Source: Thamnaconus septentrionalis
Lineage: Eukaryota; Chordata; Actinopteri; Tetraodontiformes; Monacanthidae
Length of the DNA: 64,000 bases
Assembly: GCA_009823395.1 (NCBI GenBank)
Contig: CM020507.1
Span: 11,708,001 to 11,772,000 of the forward strand
Direction of reading: 5' to 3'
The notes under the pieces were generated by a model. The model was given only the letters and a program-made list of their open reading frames with translations. It did no database searches and was not told the DNA's origin. Positions 27,204 to 40,799 of the stretch are shown one piece after another (within the stretch, counting starts at the first letter, position 1; each line of letters starts with the position of its first letter). A program made the position numbers and the translations under genes.

Positions 27204-30200
27204 AGCAAGTGAGTGATTCTCTAATATCAACAGGGTTGTAATAAAATGTCACCCTTCTAAATAATGAATGCCCTTGATATCATAATCAGAGGCTCATTTT
27301 ACAAACTGGAAGGGGTCTTTGTGCAAATAACAGATAACAAGATACAGTTTCTGCAAAAGCCTACATTTATGCACAATGGCGATTTGGCTCCTCAAAGCTA
27401 AATCAAAACAATTTTTTGTCAAGAAAAATTATGAGTTTCTCTCCGGCTGTTATTCCCACTCTCAGTCAGTTGAAGCAGAGTTATAGACTTTCAGCTCTGA
27501 ATCATGGCAGCTCAGTTAAATGTTTTACGATGCAGGGGTTGGTGATGATAATAAACCACGTGTGACTTGTTGGGTTTGGCTGACTGCACAACATTTGAGG
27601 ACAGGTGCGAAGTGAAGGGCTGGGCCACTTTATTCACAGAGGAAAAATCTTTATCTAAACATCTAATCCATTCTTTTTAATGTACAATATAACATGGATT
27701 GTTAGGGTTTGGTTCTAAAAAATCCATTGCTTTAAAATAGTTGCTTTGTTTTTAGAAGTTTATTTTAAGTACAGTTGTTTACGCAGTTTAAGGAGTTTAC
27801 AAGATCCAATTCTTTCTAAACGCAGCCTTGTTTAGAACAGCTTGTCTGTCATTTAACAAAAGGATAACTGGGACATCCTTTGACATCGTTTAGTAAGGCG
27901 AATATAATGCAAATGAGTTCAAATGAGTCCAATATAAATGAAAAAAAATGAAAAAACACAGCGGATGCATCAATGTGGATCCAAAGTGTGTGCCTGAGTT
28001 TTACTATTGAATTGAAACCCATGTCTCTTGCAACGTCACTTCAAATCTTTTCTTTAACTTGATATGGCCACTGAGAAAATCATCACAGATTACATTTACC
28101 TTCCTTCATATGCTTGAAAGGCAACAGAATGGGAAATTACTGTTTCTTGATGTTTTGATTATCACTGCAGTAACGTTGAGAACATCATAATAGGAAACCT
28201 TGTTTTGTTTGTGACGGAGGAAGAAAAAATAAAAAAACATAAAAATCTCAGTGACGTAATTGAGAATCTTGACTTTCCCGATGCTCAAAGTCAAAGCAGC
28301 AGTAGCCACCTTCTGCCAACCACATCCACTTAATGGGGGTGAGAGCAAAATGACTTGCAGGACCTTGACAGGTGAAACACGTTGATGTATGACGGCAGTG
28401 GCACGCGAAATAACACGAGTGATGCAGACCTGCGGCCTATATGTCATGTTGGATCTTCATTCGTCTAACTTTGGAGAAACAACTGACGCAAAGTGCTTTA
28501 TCGAGTTATAGAGATAAAATATGTTGAAACTGTTTAGATGATTGGTTTTGACCTACAAAGGAGCACTTGCTAATTCTCGTGTCGACAAAAAAAAGGAAAA
28601 CTCAGATGCTTCATGAAAACAGTCAGGTGCTTAATGATGTGTGGCCTCACCTTCTTTGGAGAAAATATATTGTGTTTTAGTTTCTCCACCAGCTCCGGTC
28701 CAACAGTGGCCCAAGTCTGAGAGAAGATTTCAGCCTTGTCTGATTGCACGTGAACTGCCTCCAGCTGTTGCTGCAGAGAGGCTGGCTTCACATTGTGATA
28801 GACTGCCTGCAGGGGAGAGAAGACCAGAAAGCAGAGCTTGTTAGCTTTCGCCTCTTTTGCAGAAAACCATTGTTGCAAGCAGCTCTCTATTTATTTGAAA
28901 CGTGCAGTTTGGGTTATTAAAATACATCCTTTCACATTACAAGAGTGACCCCTGCTGGGGGAAAACGTGAGCCACACATTTAAACAGTAAAAATCAAAGC
29001 AGTTACTTGTATTCTTCATATTGTTTCTCTCACAGTAAAATGGTCTAAAAACAGAGAATTAAATATCCTTACTTTCTTTATCCAGATACATGCAATCTTT
29101 CAACATTTCTATTTTTCTCTGAAATCACATTAAAGACAAAGCTTTTAGAATTTTGTACGGAATCATTACTGTACCTGCTCTAGTATGAAGGCAGATGTTT
29201 CTACAACTAGACTGAGGGCCTGCTTATCCAGTGACAGAGCAGCCTGAAGTTTCTCCTCCTCCTCTTCACTGAACGTTCTCTCCCCCTGTGCAAAAAAGAG
29301 AGGAGGAAAATAATAATAAATGTCATTGCATTACATATCATGGCACATGATGAGTACATATAATGTAAATGGAGCCCTTGACAGTGTGTAATAATGCCGC
29401 TCAGTCACAAGAATGTTGTAATGTTTGTTTTTATGATGTGGCAAAACATCAATTACAGTATAGAAGATTCATATAAAAAATATTTCACTAAGGGATTCAC
29501 AAAATGAAAACAGTGGAGCAAATTGTTCTGAACAGTGACAGGTGGACACCTTTTGACAGCCGGCTCAGTGTCGCTAATAATTTGAAATGACTAATGGAGC
29601 CCGGCATGATTATACACTAATTAGAGCAGAGAATGACTGATGCTCAAATAAGTCATTCAGCAAACAATGCTCCCTCTGGCCCTACAGCTATGCAACAAAA
29701 TGCCTTAAAGGCCTCCTGCCATGGCACAGGCAGTCCTGCTTCGATCTGTTTACCTTTAGATGAAGCTTCTGAATGATGCGTGAGATCAGCCTGGAGAACT
29801 TGTTCACATCAATGGCATTGATGAAAGTCACGGCTTCCTTTATGCTGTTGGTAAAGAGGAAAACGGACGAGCAAAAAATAAGTTATCCCAGTGGAACAAA
29901 CAAAAAAATGTCACTCTTATCATAGAGTAAATGAAATACTCAGTTCCACCAAACTCCCACAATATTGTGATGTAGTTTCTTTTTTTCTTTTTCTTTTTAG
30001 CAAAATTCGGGTCATTCACAGGCAGCTTTGTTAATAATTAGTTAATCCTGTGTTGTACGGAACCCATTGAAAGCCTTGCTGCAATGTAAAAAAAGATACA
30101 TGAACATCTGTGGTTTGTTATGTTTTTTTGTTTGTTTGTTTTGTTTTGTTATATATCAGATATGTAAACTGATGTTAGGGTTAGTGTTAGCAGCAGCAAT

Positions 30201-30474
30201 AAGATACGATGGAAAATAGTGCATAACACGTGAAAATAAAACTGGAAAGAATACACGATTTATCTTTAAGAGCAATGACATTAATGAAGGCTCAAAATGT
30301 TTTACATTTTTGCCCATGTACGTTTAGTTGGTGTACTGTTGCTGGGCTGTTAAAAATCTATAGCTGCCATACTTTTTATCAAACCAATAACTAACGACGA
30401 TGACGATCAACAGTATAGCTCGCCATTTACTGAGAAGGTGCCCACCTCTGTGTTGCCGTTATAACTGAAGTCAT
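27057..30474 (-). CDS. commd10: COMMD10, COMM domain-containing protein 10 (exons 1-5; last exon not found)
   Basis: COMMD10 belongs to the COMMD family, which forms the Commander/CCC complex for endosomal recycling. Exons on the minus strand: 30446-30474 (ATG at 30474), 29754-29844, 29175-29285, 28651-28806 and 27057-27167. They join in frame to 166 codons. The translation contains [12 protein letters not shown] and [13 protein letters not shown], then [16 protein letters not shown], and begins the COMM domain with [18 protein letters not shown], all typical of vertebrate COMMD10 (about 202 residues). The last 32-36 residues are missing and probably lie left of this window across a very large intron. 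The first exon codes only about ten residues ([10 protein letters not shown]). It is recognised by position, frame and donor rather than strong similarity. The acceptor of exon 5 is preceded by a UG repeat. AP3S1 lies upstream in the same orientation, as in human. Confidence 0.93.
27173..27199 (-). repeat. (CA)n repeat forming a UG tract at the COMMD10 exon 5 acceptor
   Basis: About 13 CA units on the plus strand. On the transcribed minus strand this reads (UG)n and ends five bases before the exon 5 boundary, so it replaces the usual polypyrimidine tract. Confidence 0.9.
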
Positions 30475-32298
30475 TTTGGGCTGCTATTTTCCGTGGGGGA
30501 AAGAAGAAAATTGAAAATAGTCAAAGTATCAATAGTTGCATCTTCTCACTTTCGTCGCTCCCACTTCCGGGTTCCTTGTCACAAGATTCACGTGACCGTC
30601 AGATATGCGCAACACCGTGCTGTGAGTACAAATAAATTCATCTTTTGGGTAAAATAACTTGCTTCGGCTAGCCATGTTTTAGGTCCAAAAAGACCGTTTT
30701 TACATCAATAGGTGGATAATTAATCAGATTTATTGTAAATATACAGGATCGTTCAGCGCTCGGTTTGCGTAAAAGGTACGCAGAGTGAGCTTCTTTACAA
30801 CAATAGCGCTACGGAAGACGAGAAGGACAAACCGAACCTCTGCAGAATTTCAGAGAAGTTATTTGGTTGTGAGGTTGGTGTACGTGTTTGACGAGGAAAA
30901 CGATTGAGGAAGGTAGCGCTGTTAGACTATACCCTACTTGTTTATGGATTAATAATCTTTTATTTCGTATGCTATTGTAACAAGACATAACAACACACGA
31001 ACATATGTGTTACAGACTAATACAATAAAGCAATGTAAAGTTTGTCGTGGTATCTGTCAGACATGTTATCAAAAGTTATTTCTGCACACCATTTGTATCA
31101 TAGGCAAAATAGGAGATAAGACATTTTTTAAAGCTCACACTTTAGAAGTCTGGTGAATTGGCCTCAATAATACATTGTGCTGATTATTACTTGTGGATAG
31201 ATATTTAACATCGTTATAGTTTTTGTGGTCGCTTTACGAGCATCATAAAAAAAAATTAGACTTGAAATATTTTTATTATAGAAATACATAGGCCCAAGCA
31301 GGAATAAAAATAAGTCAATATTTGTAACAGTGATTCAGCCTGGACACATTATGTTTGTAAACTGCTTATTTCTAAGCCATGATATTGTTTTACCACGCAA
31401 GACCTTTTTTAATTAACATTAACGACTGCCCACATTATTGCTTTTTATTAATCTTCTTTATTTGGCATTACTAATAGCAGTGCAAATGATGGGAGGTATC
31501 CCTACTTAAAACCAACAAATTATATGCTAGCTATGTTTGAAAGAGAAACATAATGATGTATTTAGCAGCAGAGAATGAAACACATATTAACAATATAAAT
31601 GTATCTGGAATGAAATGAGACAAACTTGCTTGTTGAATTTTAACTGTTTATTACGTTGATAAAGAAAAGTCATGCACAAAACCAAATTAAAAGCAATGTT
31701 TAATAATAAGACATGATAAACCATTTAAAAATATTTTGCATACAAATAAGAAAAAAATCATCTCAGCATATATATTCATTCTTCTATCACAAAGCAAAAT
31801 ATCTTAGTATTAATGGTTTGATTTTAAATACTGTAGCAGACCTGTTGCAATTTGGTTTTGAAATGGCTTTAAGCTTTTTCAATTGATTGATTTCTCTATT
31901 CTGGAATGAAGCAGACCAAGACAATGATTCCCAAAAAAAAAATCTACTTTTTATACGTAAACAGTGGAATCAGTGAAATTGCTTCAGTAACAAACCATCA
32001 CAGACCTGTACTGCAGCAGCTAAACGTCAAGGGGCAAACCCCCACGTGAGGCAAAAGGAATGTACAACTGATAAATAAATACTTCATTTGTCTCTCCAGA
32101 AAAAGAAAAAAAAATCACGTACAAACACAATCTAAGAAAAAGAAAACAAAAAGAGCAACAAAACAAGGAGTGTCAATTCACACAGTACCTTTGAGATTGT
32201 ATAGTTTTGAAAGAAGTTAGCAATTTGAGGTTTTGGTAAACAGATTGCATCACGGTAAACATTGGTTGACATCTGCAGGTTTCAGGATCTCGCTGCCA
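30475..32298. other. AP3S1-COMMD10 intergenic region
   Basis: This holds the 5' flank of COMMD10, including a CpG-containing stretch near 30,530-30,640, and the presumed AP3S1 3' untranslated region. A minus-strand AATAAA occurs at 31,647-31,652, about 650 bases past the AP3S1 stop, followed by a GU-rich stretch. No other gene is visible. Confidence 0.5.
31647..31652 (-). terminator. Candidate AP3S1 polyadenylation signal
   Basis: Minus-strand AATAAA about 650 nt after the stop codon, with a GTTTGTCTC GU/U-rich element about 25-35 nt downstream. The spacing is plausible, but other AATAAA-like sites exist nearby. Confidence 0.4.
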
Positions 32299-32448
32299 CT
32301 ATTTGAAGGAGGGTAAATTTGGCACTTTTATGCTGATGTCACCAATGTTGATGTTTCTGGGCATTTCCGGGAGGTTCATGTTCTTCACAGCTGACACAGC
32401 ACGAGCAGGTGCCCCTGCAATACCAGCCTACACACGTGCACACACGTT

Positions 32449-32479
<31 letters not shown>

Positions 32480-35400
32480 GGATGATTAACAATATTAGAA
32501 TTAGCTAAAAAAAAAAAAATAAGCATGCGGTGCATAAAAGAAAAACTTTACAATACTGGACACAAAACGGACACAGTGCTTAACAGAGTACTGGACAAAA
32601 AACAGCTGACAAAATGCAAATGCACTAACAGCTACCAGGACAGACAAAATGTGCACATGTACATTCAGATGCCTCCATAGCTCCAGATGCACATGCATTA
32701 TTTGGTTCTGTAATGATTTACACCACAACCAATAATGAATCAACCGAGAGGACATATTGTACTGGACTATTAGTACTTGTTTTTTTTTTTTGTAATCTAC
32801 ATCACTGGGCGATTGTCAGATGTGCAAAAGGCAGCGTTGGTTGGAGAGAGTGAAACCCACCAGACATTTTGGGGCACTGAATCGAGTTTTAAAAAAAAAA
32901 TGCATGGAGAGATTTGGGCAAAGCAGAACAAGATGATTTTGGACATGAGGATGGAAGTGAACTTTGATAGATATGTATGTAAAGAATGTGAGCAATAATT
33001 TAAAAAGAAAGAACATATGACAATACATCTAGTGGGATTTGTTTCTAGGAAAACTACACATAAAATGGCTAAAGTACATTTAGTCGACTGAGGTGTCAAC
33101 TACTGATGGGATGAGGAGGCTGTAGGCCTGGAGTAACTGAACTAATACAAAATCTATTTTGGGGGTCAGAGGAGGAATGTTGCTCTAACTCAATGAATCT
33201 CAATGTGAAGCAACGTGCCATATTTAAAAGCAATGCAACAACGTTGTTTGGCTTTTAGGTAATGAAAGAAATGAGTTCATGTTTTTTGTCTGGAGTGTTA
33301 GCAGACATCTGAGAGTCACTGCAGTTAGAGACGCCTTCCCATCCCCTGCCACACCACTGAATCTTTGGCCACGGACCCCAAGATGTGACAACTCTGACGA
33401 GCCACACCAGTAGGGAAGCTGCAGTAAGGACCACACATTCACGACTGAATGGCCATGTAAATCATTTAGTGATGCGATACACAAGTATGCCTGGAATGCA
33501 GATTGAGTTGCTTTACTAATTTTCACTCCAAGGTTATTTCAACGGATCGTTTGTCTTATAGGCATTCCTTCCACAGCCAGGAGTCAAGGGGATTAGTGTT
33601 GGATGAGAGATGGCTGCTGGGTTAACTTTAAGGAATTCCGATAAAGCACGTGGAGCTTAGTATCTAGGAGACATACTCAGCGTATTTTTCACTCACAGTG
33701 GGCAGCCTCAAAACACACTGTGCCAACTCTGGATACTGTTTATTTAAGTGGGCTTCGGGTGACTAAATAGAAAAGCATAAATTATAATTTGGTTAATTTC
33801 ACATTAAATGTATATTTTTGGGGTGAGATAATGGCCGTAAGTTTACATCACTTCACTTTTTCAGAGACAGACTGATGGCAGTCTAACACCCGTTCACATT
33901 CATTTGAAAATGTCGCAACAATCGCAACAATTGAACATTTAAAAAAACATTTCACTGAACTACATTATTACTTCGTTATTTTGTTATTTTGTGATTGAAT
34001 TAAGATTTAAACAGCTAATCACAACTTTGGCTCTTTCATTAAACTGAAGTTGAGGAGCAGGATGCTGACCACCTTCTTTGTTGGAAATCTTATAAACCTG
34101 AAATAGTAACAATAATGATAACTATAGTACTGGATTTCTGAGAAGAAATTGGAACATTTTGGGGTCTGTCCTTAAAAATTCCCTTTGTGTGTCAGTGGCA
34201 TCAGTTTGCTCTTGTATGGGAGGAAGTCGGGGAGGAGAGTAGACTTCTGTTAGGTTACAGTACTTGGTTGTAAATTTAGCAGTACCTGTGTCTACCTGTC
34301 CTGCCTGGTAGACTGAAAGATAAACGTCTGCAAGGAGAGAGAAGAATGGAAAGAACTAGACAGGGTCAGGAAAAAGAGGAATGAGGAATGTTAAAGCAGA
34401 TCAAAGTAATTACAGTTTACCTCCACAGAAAAAGTGATAGAACCTATCATAGACCACATCTCTGAGCCTTGAAATGATTCAAAATTACCTCTTCCGTACA
34501 GCCAAACCTTAAGACAATGGCAGGGGGAAGATAAAGCACTAATAATCTAATTAGCCAGTTAGGAGGCAGAACAGCTAGTTCTTTGTTCCCCTGGAAACCA
34601 CCCTATAAATGGACAACGTCATTTCGAATAAGCATCAGGGAGGAGAATCCACACTGTGGTCTAGGGTAGGTCCAAGAGGGAGAGACAGAGCAGCTCTGGT
34701 GATTGTAGTCTCCTGTTAACAGGACATCAAATGAAGATTCTCTCTGGTTAAAAGCAACGCAGATGCAAGATGCTCAGATCCAACTAGATTCACTTAAGCG
34801 CACACAAGTGATGTGTGTGAAGTCAAATCCTCATTCTGAGGTTTACATGGTACTTTTAGACAAATTTGTACAACTCTGTACCGTGCTGTCGGTCTTTGTG
34901 ATTGCAGAAGAAAAAAACCTTCCTGAAGCTGCAGCTACAATTCGTTAAAATAACTGCAGCTCCTTAAAAATTTGAAATGCCTAAACATCTTATCTATGTA
35001 ATCTGTATCTATGTAATGGATTGCCTCTCATTGCCGTTCTAACTAAAACTGTCCTATGGCCACCCTAATGTTTACCTGTTTGCAGAAGCATTATGGAAAG
35101 CAAAGCAATGTGTTTCCAAAGAGCAAAATATTAAAGGACACTGGATGTTATAACCAGAGAACACAGCCAAGAACCAGCCTATTTCCTACAATGTACTGGC
35201 ATGGCAAGCTTACGTGGTTGTATAGGATGATTCAGTGATAAATGAAAGTTACTTGTCTCGAATGAAAAAAAGTGATGACTGTGACCCTGTGCTTTTTACT
35301 GAAGCAGTTACTGAGGATGTGTTGAGAACCTGCGGAGGGAGCAGCGCAGCAGTGAGAGGAAAGGCCAAAGAAAAGAGCACAAACAGTCGAGAGTCGTAGG

Positions 35401-38400
35401 TAGGGAGCATCCACAAGGTCGCCGGAGAGGAGCATGCAGGTTGCAGCATACACACATGCCTAAGTACTGGACACGGCACCTCGGAGTGTGGGGGGAGTAT
35501 CGAGTCATACGCACAAGCAGACAAACAAGAGGGACCTACCTCAGACTTCTCCATCTTGTTTTGTGCATCCACCTGTGTGATGATCTCGTTCATGTTGGTT
35601 TCCAGGACCATCCCTCCCATCACCATCTCTGCCAGGATGTTGTGCACCTGAGAAAAACAAAAAGCTTCCAGTTGAGGGAACAAATTAAGTTTAAGCAAAG
35701 CTAACAGTGGTGTTATGGAGCCTAAAAGACCAACTGCCAACTATATTTCACAAAATGTTGTATTCTTGCAATCAGATATTGTTAAGATATCGTAAAAATG
35801 TAATATTTAAAAGAGGAGAAAAAGGCTTAGAAGTTTTTCCTACCTTGTCCACGTGGAAAATAAGGTCAAGCTCACAGACATTCTCAAAGCATTTGTCGAG
35901 CGTTTCCACAAATACCTAGTAAATGGTGAGAATGTCATGTAAAAATAGCAAAATCAAATAACCATGGAGTGTCACCGAGCAAAACAAAACTTACCTGGAT
36001 GAGGTCTAAAATGCCCAGTTCACTTTCAGAGGAGTCCACACAAAACACAAAGTAGAGTGTGGCATAGTGTCTGTAGATCAACTTGTAGTCTGATCCTCCA
36101 ATTAACCTGAAAAAACAGACGCACAATTACATGCCTCACAACAGTGCCTCTAATTTCCATTGTCATTGGTCAGGCTTTTCCACATACTGAAAGAACATAT
36201 AGTAAGCATGTCAAATGTGAACCAGCACCCAAAAAGTAAACAGAAAGGTACAGGAGGAAAAACAACAGGATGTGTGGTCATAAGTCAGCATATAGACACT
36301 AGACAGATAGAGTGCAGGATATAATTACATAAAAACATATTGCAAATGGAGCTTATGAAGCCTGTAAGGTTTGATAAGATGCAAAGCTCTAAGCAGAAGC
36401 TCAAAGAACAAATTACAGTATTCTGAGTGGGGAAAAATCAGAATAAAAACAGTATTTTTTTTTCTCTTTACAAGAAACTTCTGAAAATCATCCCATGTCT
36501 TTACAATTCACATCTCAACTTACATTCCACCTTCTAGGAAATTACAGACGTTCTCGTCTCTTTTGGAGACCAGGTGGAAGGTTTCCCTGATGATCTGCTG
36601 CTCCGTGTCTTCATTCTGCCAGGAGAAACAAAATAGAGAAATATGAACCAGAATGAACGGGAAAACGATGTGCCACGTCTTTATTTAGTCATCAGTTGCT
36701 GTCACCTCTCGTTTCATTGAAAAAAATTACAAATGGATTTAAATGAGGGAGAAGGAAGGATTTTACACTTTTTACAGAACATTAGCTTTGACTTTGTTTC
36801 TTCAAAGTCCAATGGTGTGGTATGTAGACTCAATGAATTTGTTTATAAATTGTAATTGTAATACAATTTACAATGTGACATATTGAAAAGTAACATAAGT
36901 TCAACCTCTTGTTATGTGGTGACATAACACACAGTTGACAGATATCCTCCAGGGGCTGCATAGCAGGCCAGTAAGCACACGCATAGAGACCTAGACTTGT
37001 CATGTGACATGCCGCAGGCATCCAGCAGGATAGCTCACATTTTAACGATACATGGAGAACACACAGGAGCCAGGCCACAAATTTAAAAAAAAAAAAAACA
37101 AACAAACAACAAAACAATCTCTCGAAAGTTGCTGTTCAGGTCCCAACAAATTGTTTTTCTGTATTCTCATTTGGAACATAAAAACAGCTGTAACTTGTCT
37201 CTCTTTATTCCATTATGAGAGAAAGTGAAAAAGTCAAATCTACGTCAAGGATTATCACTGAAAGCATGCCTTTTAATAATACTAAGAATCTGAATTAACT
37301 TTTTTATTCATAGTGTATAGTTCCTGCACTAATGCAGTTACATCACTTAACTGAAATTCCTGAAGGATGGTTGGTTAAAAATATTAATAAGTCAAGAGGA
37401 ACATTTCCAAATGGCCAAAGCTTTTTTCTTTTCTTTTCTTTTTTTTTAACCTAGTGTTTAGAGAACTAGCAGAGGATAAACTATGCTGAAAAACAAAACA
37501 ATAACTTTTCTTTTCTGCCACTTTCCCTGCCATGATAAGCTGTGGGAATGGCAGCCTGGGACGTCTGAACATAAAGTTCACACCTGGCTGTTAAAGCATA
37601 CAGGCTCAGCTGCTTGTCTTTAAAAAATTCCCACAAAGACTGGCATTGCTCCTGAACTCCTGGACCTTTATTTTGTTTTTGTGTTTTTATTCTGAGCCAG
37701 CAGCCATGTTATGACAAATACAGCCCTTCAGTGGTAAACATTGTGCCATTGATTGCTTCATTATTGATCAAACACATCACTTATAACCTCTTTCACTCAT
37801 TTTTGTTGCCTGAACTGCCTTCAAAAAGGTCTATGAACTGAAGGATTGATTTCTCTGCTGGCAGTCTGAGTGTTTATAAATGCTAGAGCATTTCATGCTG
37901 CAACCGCCAAAAGTGAAATATTTAACTCCCCACTTTTTATATTATTTACTGGCAAACTTTCTGTATGTTACACAGCAACACCATTTTCAAGATCTGAGCA
38001 ATAATTATGCTTTCACTCTTGCAATAACTTGTCCATGGTGTACACTGCCTTTGGCCCATGACAGCTGGGAGAGGCTCCAGCAGACCCCTTAGTGCAGGAG
38101 GAAGCCGGTAAAGTAGATGGATGGATGGAATCTCGCAATATACCTATAAATATTTAGTGGCCAACAACTTAGTTAACAGGCTGAGTTGTGTTAAGAAACG
38201 TGTCAAAATGGGAAACGTGCAGGACCTTATTCAACATATTAATTATGCATTAGAGATGAGTGTTAACCGGATCCTCTGTCTGTATATGGCTGCCTGTATC
38301 TGCAGTTACCTTGGCCTGAACAGGAGCGTGGATTAAGCCAGAAAGCTTACTCACTCTTTGGGTCAGGCCGCCTTTCTATTGAAGCACAGATATTACAGCG

Positions 38401-39133
38401 GGGGCACTGGGCCAAACCCAGAGACATAAATCCAATTATGAGAACAAGCCAACACAGCTTTCCCAGCTAAGGGCATTACATAAGGCGTCATTTGATGAAT
38501 GTTTGGAAGTGCACACAGTCTATTTTCCATTTGCGGCTGAGCTGATGACAACAAAGCTCATTATTCCAGCGATGGCGAAAGAGCTGGGAGTAGTGAGCAC
38601 GAGTCGCTCACAAGGCCGTCGTTAAAGTCATGTGACACAAACAGAGTGAAGTCACTCGTCCGTGTCAGCAGCAGCAGCAGCACCGAGCCCACAGCCCACA
38701 GCTGGATCTTCTGGGGAGGGAGCAAGCGGGTTAAAACAGGCTCGGCAGGAAATGAGAGATGTGAGCTTCATTCCGGCTCTCGCACGTTTAATAATTCAGA
38801 TTGTGAAAAGGACAGCGTGGTTTCAGAGTGACATTCTATACACCTGGGACGAGACAACGATACGCGGACACACCTTCCTGTTCAGTTTTTATGAATAGTT
38901 TATACAGTGCGGACGATGCCCGCCTCGCGTTACAGCTAATGTATAAAAACATGATCAACTCAAGGCGTGACGTTCGCGACTGACTTTCCCCCCCACACAC
39001 CTCTCAACAAAGACAACACAATGTCGAAACAGACAGCGGTCAGCGAAGTCATCTTGCTACTCACATAATGTTCGTAGAATTTAGAGAGCCGTGGTTTCCC
39101 GTGGTTGTTGAATATTAAAATGGCTTTTATCAT
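32299..39133 (-). CDS. ap3s1: AP3S1, AP-3 adaptor complex sigma-1 subunit
   Basis: AP3S1 is the small sigma subunit of the AP-3 adaptor, which sorts cargo from endosomes to lysosomes and lysosome-related organelles. The six coding exons on the minus strand are 39065-39133, 36524-36615, 35995-36106, 35844-35915, 35540-35647 and 32299-32427. They join in frame to 193 residues, the same length as the human protein. The product starts MIKAILIFNNHGKPRL. It contains RETFHLVSKRDENVCNFLE, then LIGGSDYKLIYRHYATLYF, the longin-like core with the dileucine-cargo face, and ends IKVPNLPSFK. The C-terminus fits AP3S1, whereas AP3S2 ends differently. All junctions are GT-AG. Intron 1 (2.4 kb) carries a fish repeat fragment, and intron 5 (3.1 kb) ends in a UG repeat before exon 6. 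The start is the only ATG giving the family N-terminus. Confidence 0.97.
32431..32476 (-). repeat. Interrupted (CA)n repeat forming a UG tract at the AP3S1 exon 6 acceptor
   Basis: Interrupted then pure CA units on the plus strand. In the AP3S1 transcript they read as UG repeats ending about three bases before the exon 6 boundary at 32,427. Confidence 0.9.
38028..38129. repeat. Fragment of a widespread fish interspersed repeat
   Basis: The stretch resembles the 3' part of a very common teleost repeat. It has a CTTGTCCATGGTGTACACTGCC block and a GACAGCTGGGAGAGGCTCCAGC block, and ends in short GATGG units. It lies in AP3S1 intron 1. A related fragment is at 43,683-43,750. The class (SINE or LINE tail) was not determined. 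Confidence 0.65.
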
Positions 39134-40197
39134 GATTGTAGCGAGCGGAGGGAGGCGGGGGGAAGGAGCAGGGCTCAGCCTGTGACAGAGCGCTGTCGGT
39201 TCAACTCCCGTGAACCCGACTCTGGCCGGCGTTCAGCCCTTAAATCCCGTCTCGGTGTAAGGATAATACGGGATAGCTCTGAGCCTCACGCCGCTAGTCC
39301 TCCATCGTCGCTCGCCACGGAAATATCCACGTCAAAGGACCAGTCTCCTCCGTTGCCTCCTCCCGCTAGGGCAGCCGCAGTGGCTCAAACATCAGCAGGT
39401 CGCCTTTCGCCGGTTAAGCAGAAGCGATTCCTTTTGACTTATATCCGAAGGTCACACTTTTGGTCACCGCCCCCAAAAACTGGTAAATTAAATGTGGACA
39501 TAAGATAATAAGATATAATCCGGAATTAATAAATGCCATGGAAAACCAAGACAACACGAACAACTAATATAAACATGAAGTGATTTAGCAGAGATGGGAA
39601 GTAACTTTGTGCGCTGCAATCTACAATATAACCACTTGATGACGCTGTTTCTTCTCAAATCTCCAATGAGTGGTAAAAATGGTAAAAGTAAAAGCCTGAT
39701 TTAACTCATTTTAGTCAAGTAAAAACAAGAAAGAAGCAGAAGTACTCCAAAATAATTACCTTCTAAAATATTATACACCTTTATATTGAACTACACAACA
39801 GCAGACTTCAAATAGCTCCACTTCAAGCAACAACAGCTATGATGACATTAGGTTTGTTATTTTTTAAGAGAATTTGAATCTTTTAAAGTCTTTAAAACAC
39901 AAAACGAGAACACACAAAACACAAACCTGTTTTTCCAAATGTAATGAATGAAAAGCACATATTAGGGAGTAGGGAGTAAGAGTAAAAAGTCGAAAGAAAA
40001 TTAATGATAATAATATATAATAATGATGTGAATACTTTTGCCACGTTTGCATGGAAGCAGCATTTCTGCTATTGCATTTTAATTTCGATTATCTGCTTCC
40101 ATACCTTAGGTGGTATACCTACCATACCTTACCAGGAGAACTGAAATGAAAAAAACAGTTAACGGTTTCAACTACAATGCAAACTTTAGCATGCGGA
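39134..40197. other. 5' flank of AP3S1 and spacer to the tRNA genes
   Basis: A GC-rich promoter-like stretch (39,134-39,480) without a TATA box precedes AP3S1. The rest is AT-rich with no gene seen. Confidence 0.5.
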
Positions 40198-40270
40198 GCC
40201 CGGATAGCTCAGTCGGTAGAGCATCAGACTTTTAATCTGAGGGTCCAGGGTTCAAGTCCCTGTTCGGGCG
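40198..40270 (+). tRNA. tRNA-Lys (anticodon UUU)
   Basis: A complete 73-nt cloverleaf. The acceptor stem is GCCCGGA paired with TTCGGGC (one G-T pair), and the discriminator is G. The D arm contains TAGCTCAGTCGG (A box), the anticodon loop CTTTTAA has TTT at 40231-40233, and the T arm contains GGTTCAAGTCC (B box). There is no intron. A run of five T at 40,277-40,281 serves as the RNA polymerase III terminator. An identical gene lies on the other strand 297 bp away. Confidence 0.98.
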
Positions 40271-40567
40271 ATGGTGTTTTTGTACTGCTCTCATTGATGA
40301 TGATCTAATTTCAATAATTTACTCAATCACTCAATTCAAGAAAGCAAAGACGAGATAGATAAACAGCCTTAGCCATTAAGGCCGTCAAAGTACTTTGTAG
40401 TTACTTTAATGAAACTTATAATGACGCGTTATGTTTTCTTTTTCTAAATAAATAAATGAATTGTCTTATCGTTGACAGGTTCAACGCGAATTGAGAATTA
40501 TTTATTCTTTTTGGTCATATTTTATATATTTTCTGGAAGTAAGAATGAAAAGAAGAAGAAAAAACTT

Positions 40568-40640
40568 CGCCCGAACAGGGACTTGAACCCTGGACCCTCA
40601 GATTAAAAGTCTGATGCTCTACCGACTGAGCTATCCGGGC
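40568..40640 (-). tRNA. tRNA-Lys (anticodon UUU), second identical copy
   Basis: Identical in all 73 bases to the copy at 40,198 but on the minus strand, so the two genes converge. A run of six T follows the 3' end on the minus strand, giving an RNA polymerase III stop. The flanks are unrelated, so this is not a recent block duplication, or only the gene bodies have stayed identical. Confidence 0.98.
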
Positions 40641-40799
40641 TCTGTCATTGCACGATACTGTTGACTTTATAACGTTTCCTTACAAAAATAAAATGAACAA
40701 ATTATATAAATATTATTAAATTTGCCAAACGAAATGTTTTATTCATTTATATTCCTAATTGACCCACTGATTTCTGATTAAATTCCAAACATAGTTATC

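Noticed and set aside
35249..35740. 163-residue minus-strand frame as a separate gene
   Set aside because: It contains AP3S1 exon 5 with intron read-through on both sides.
32299..39133. Assigning the sigma subunit to AP3S2
   Set aside because: The C-terminus IKVPNLPSFK and the COMMD10 neighbour fit AP3S1.
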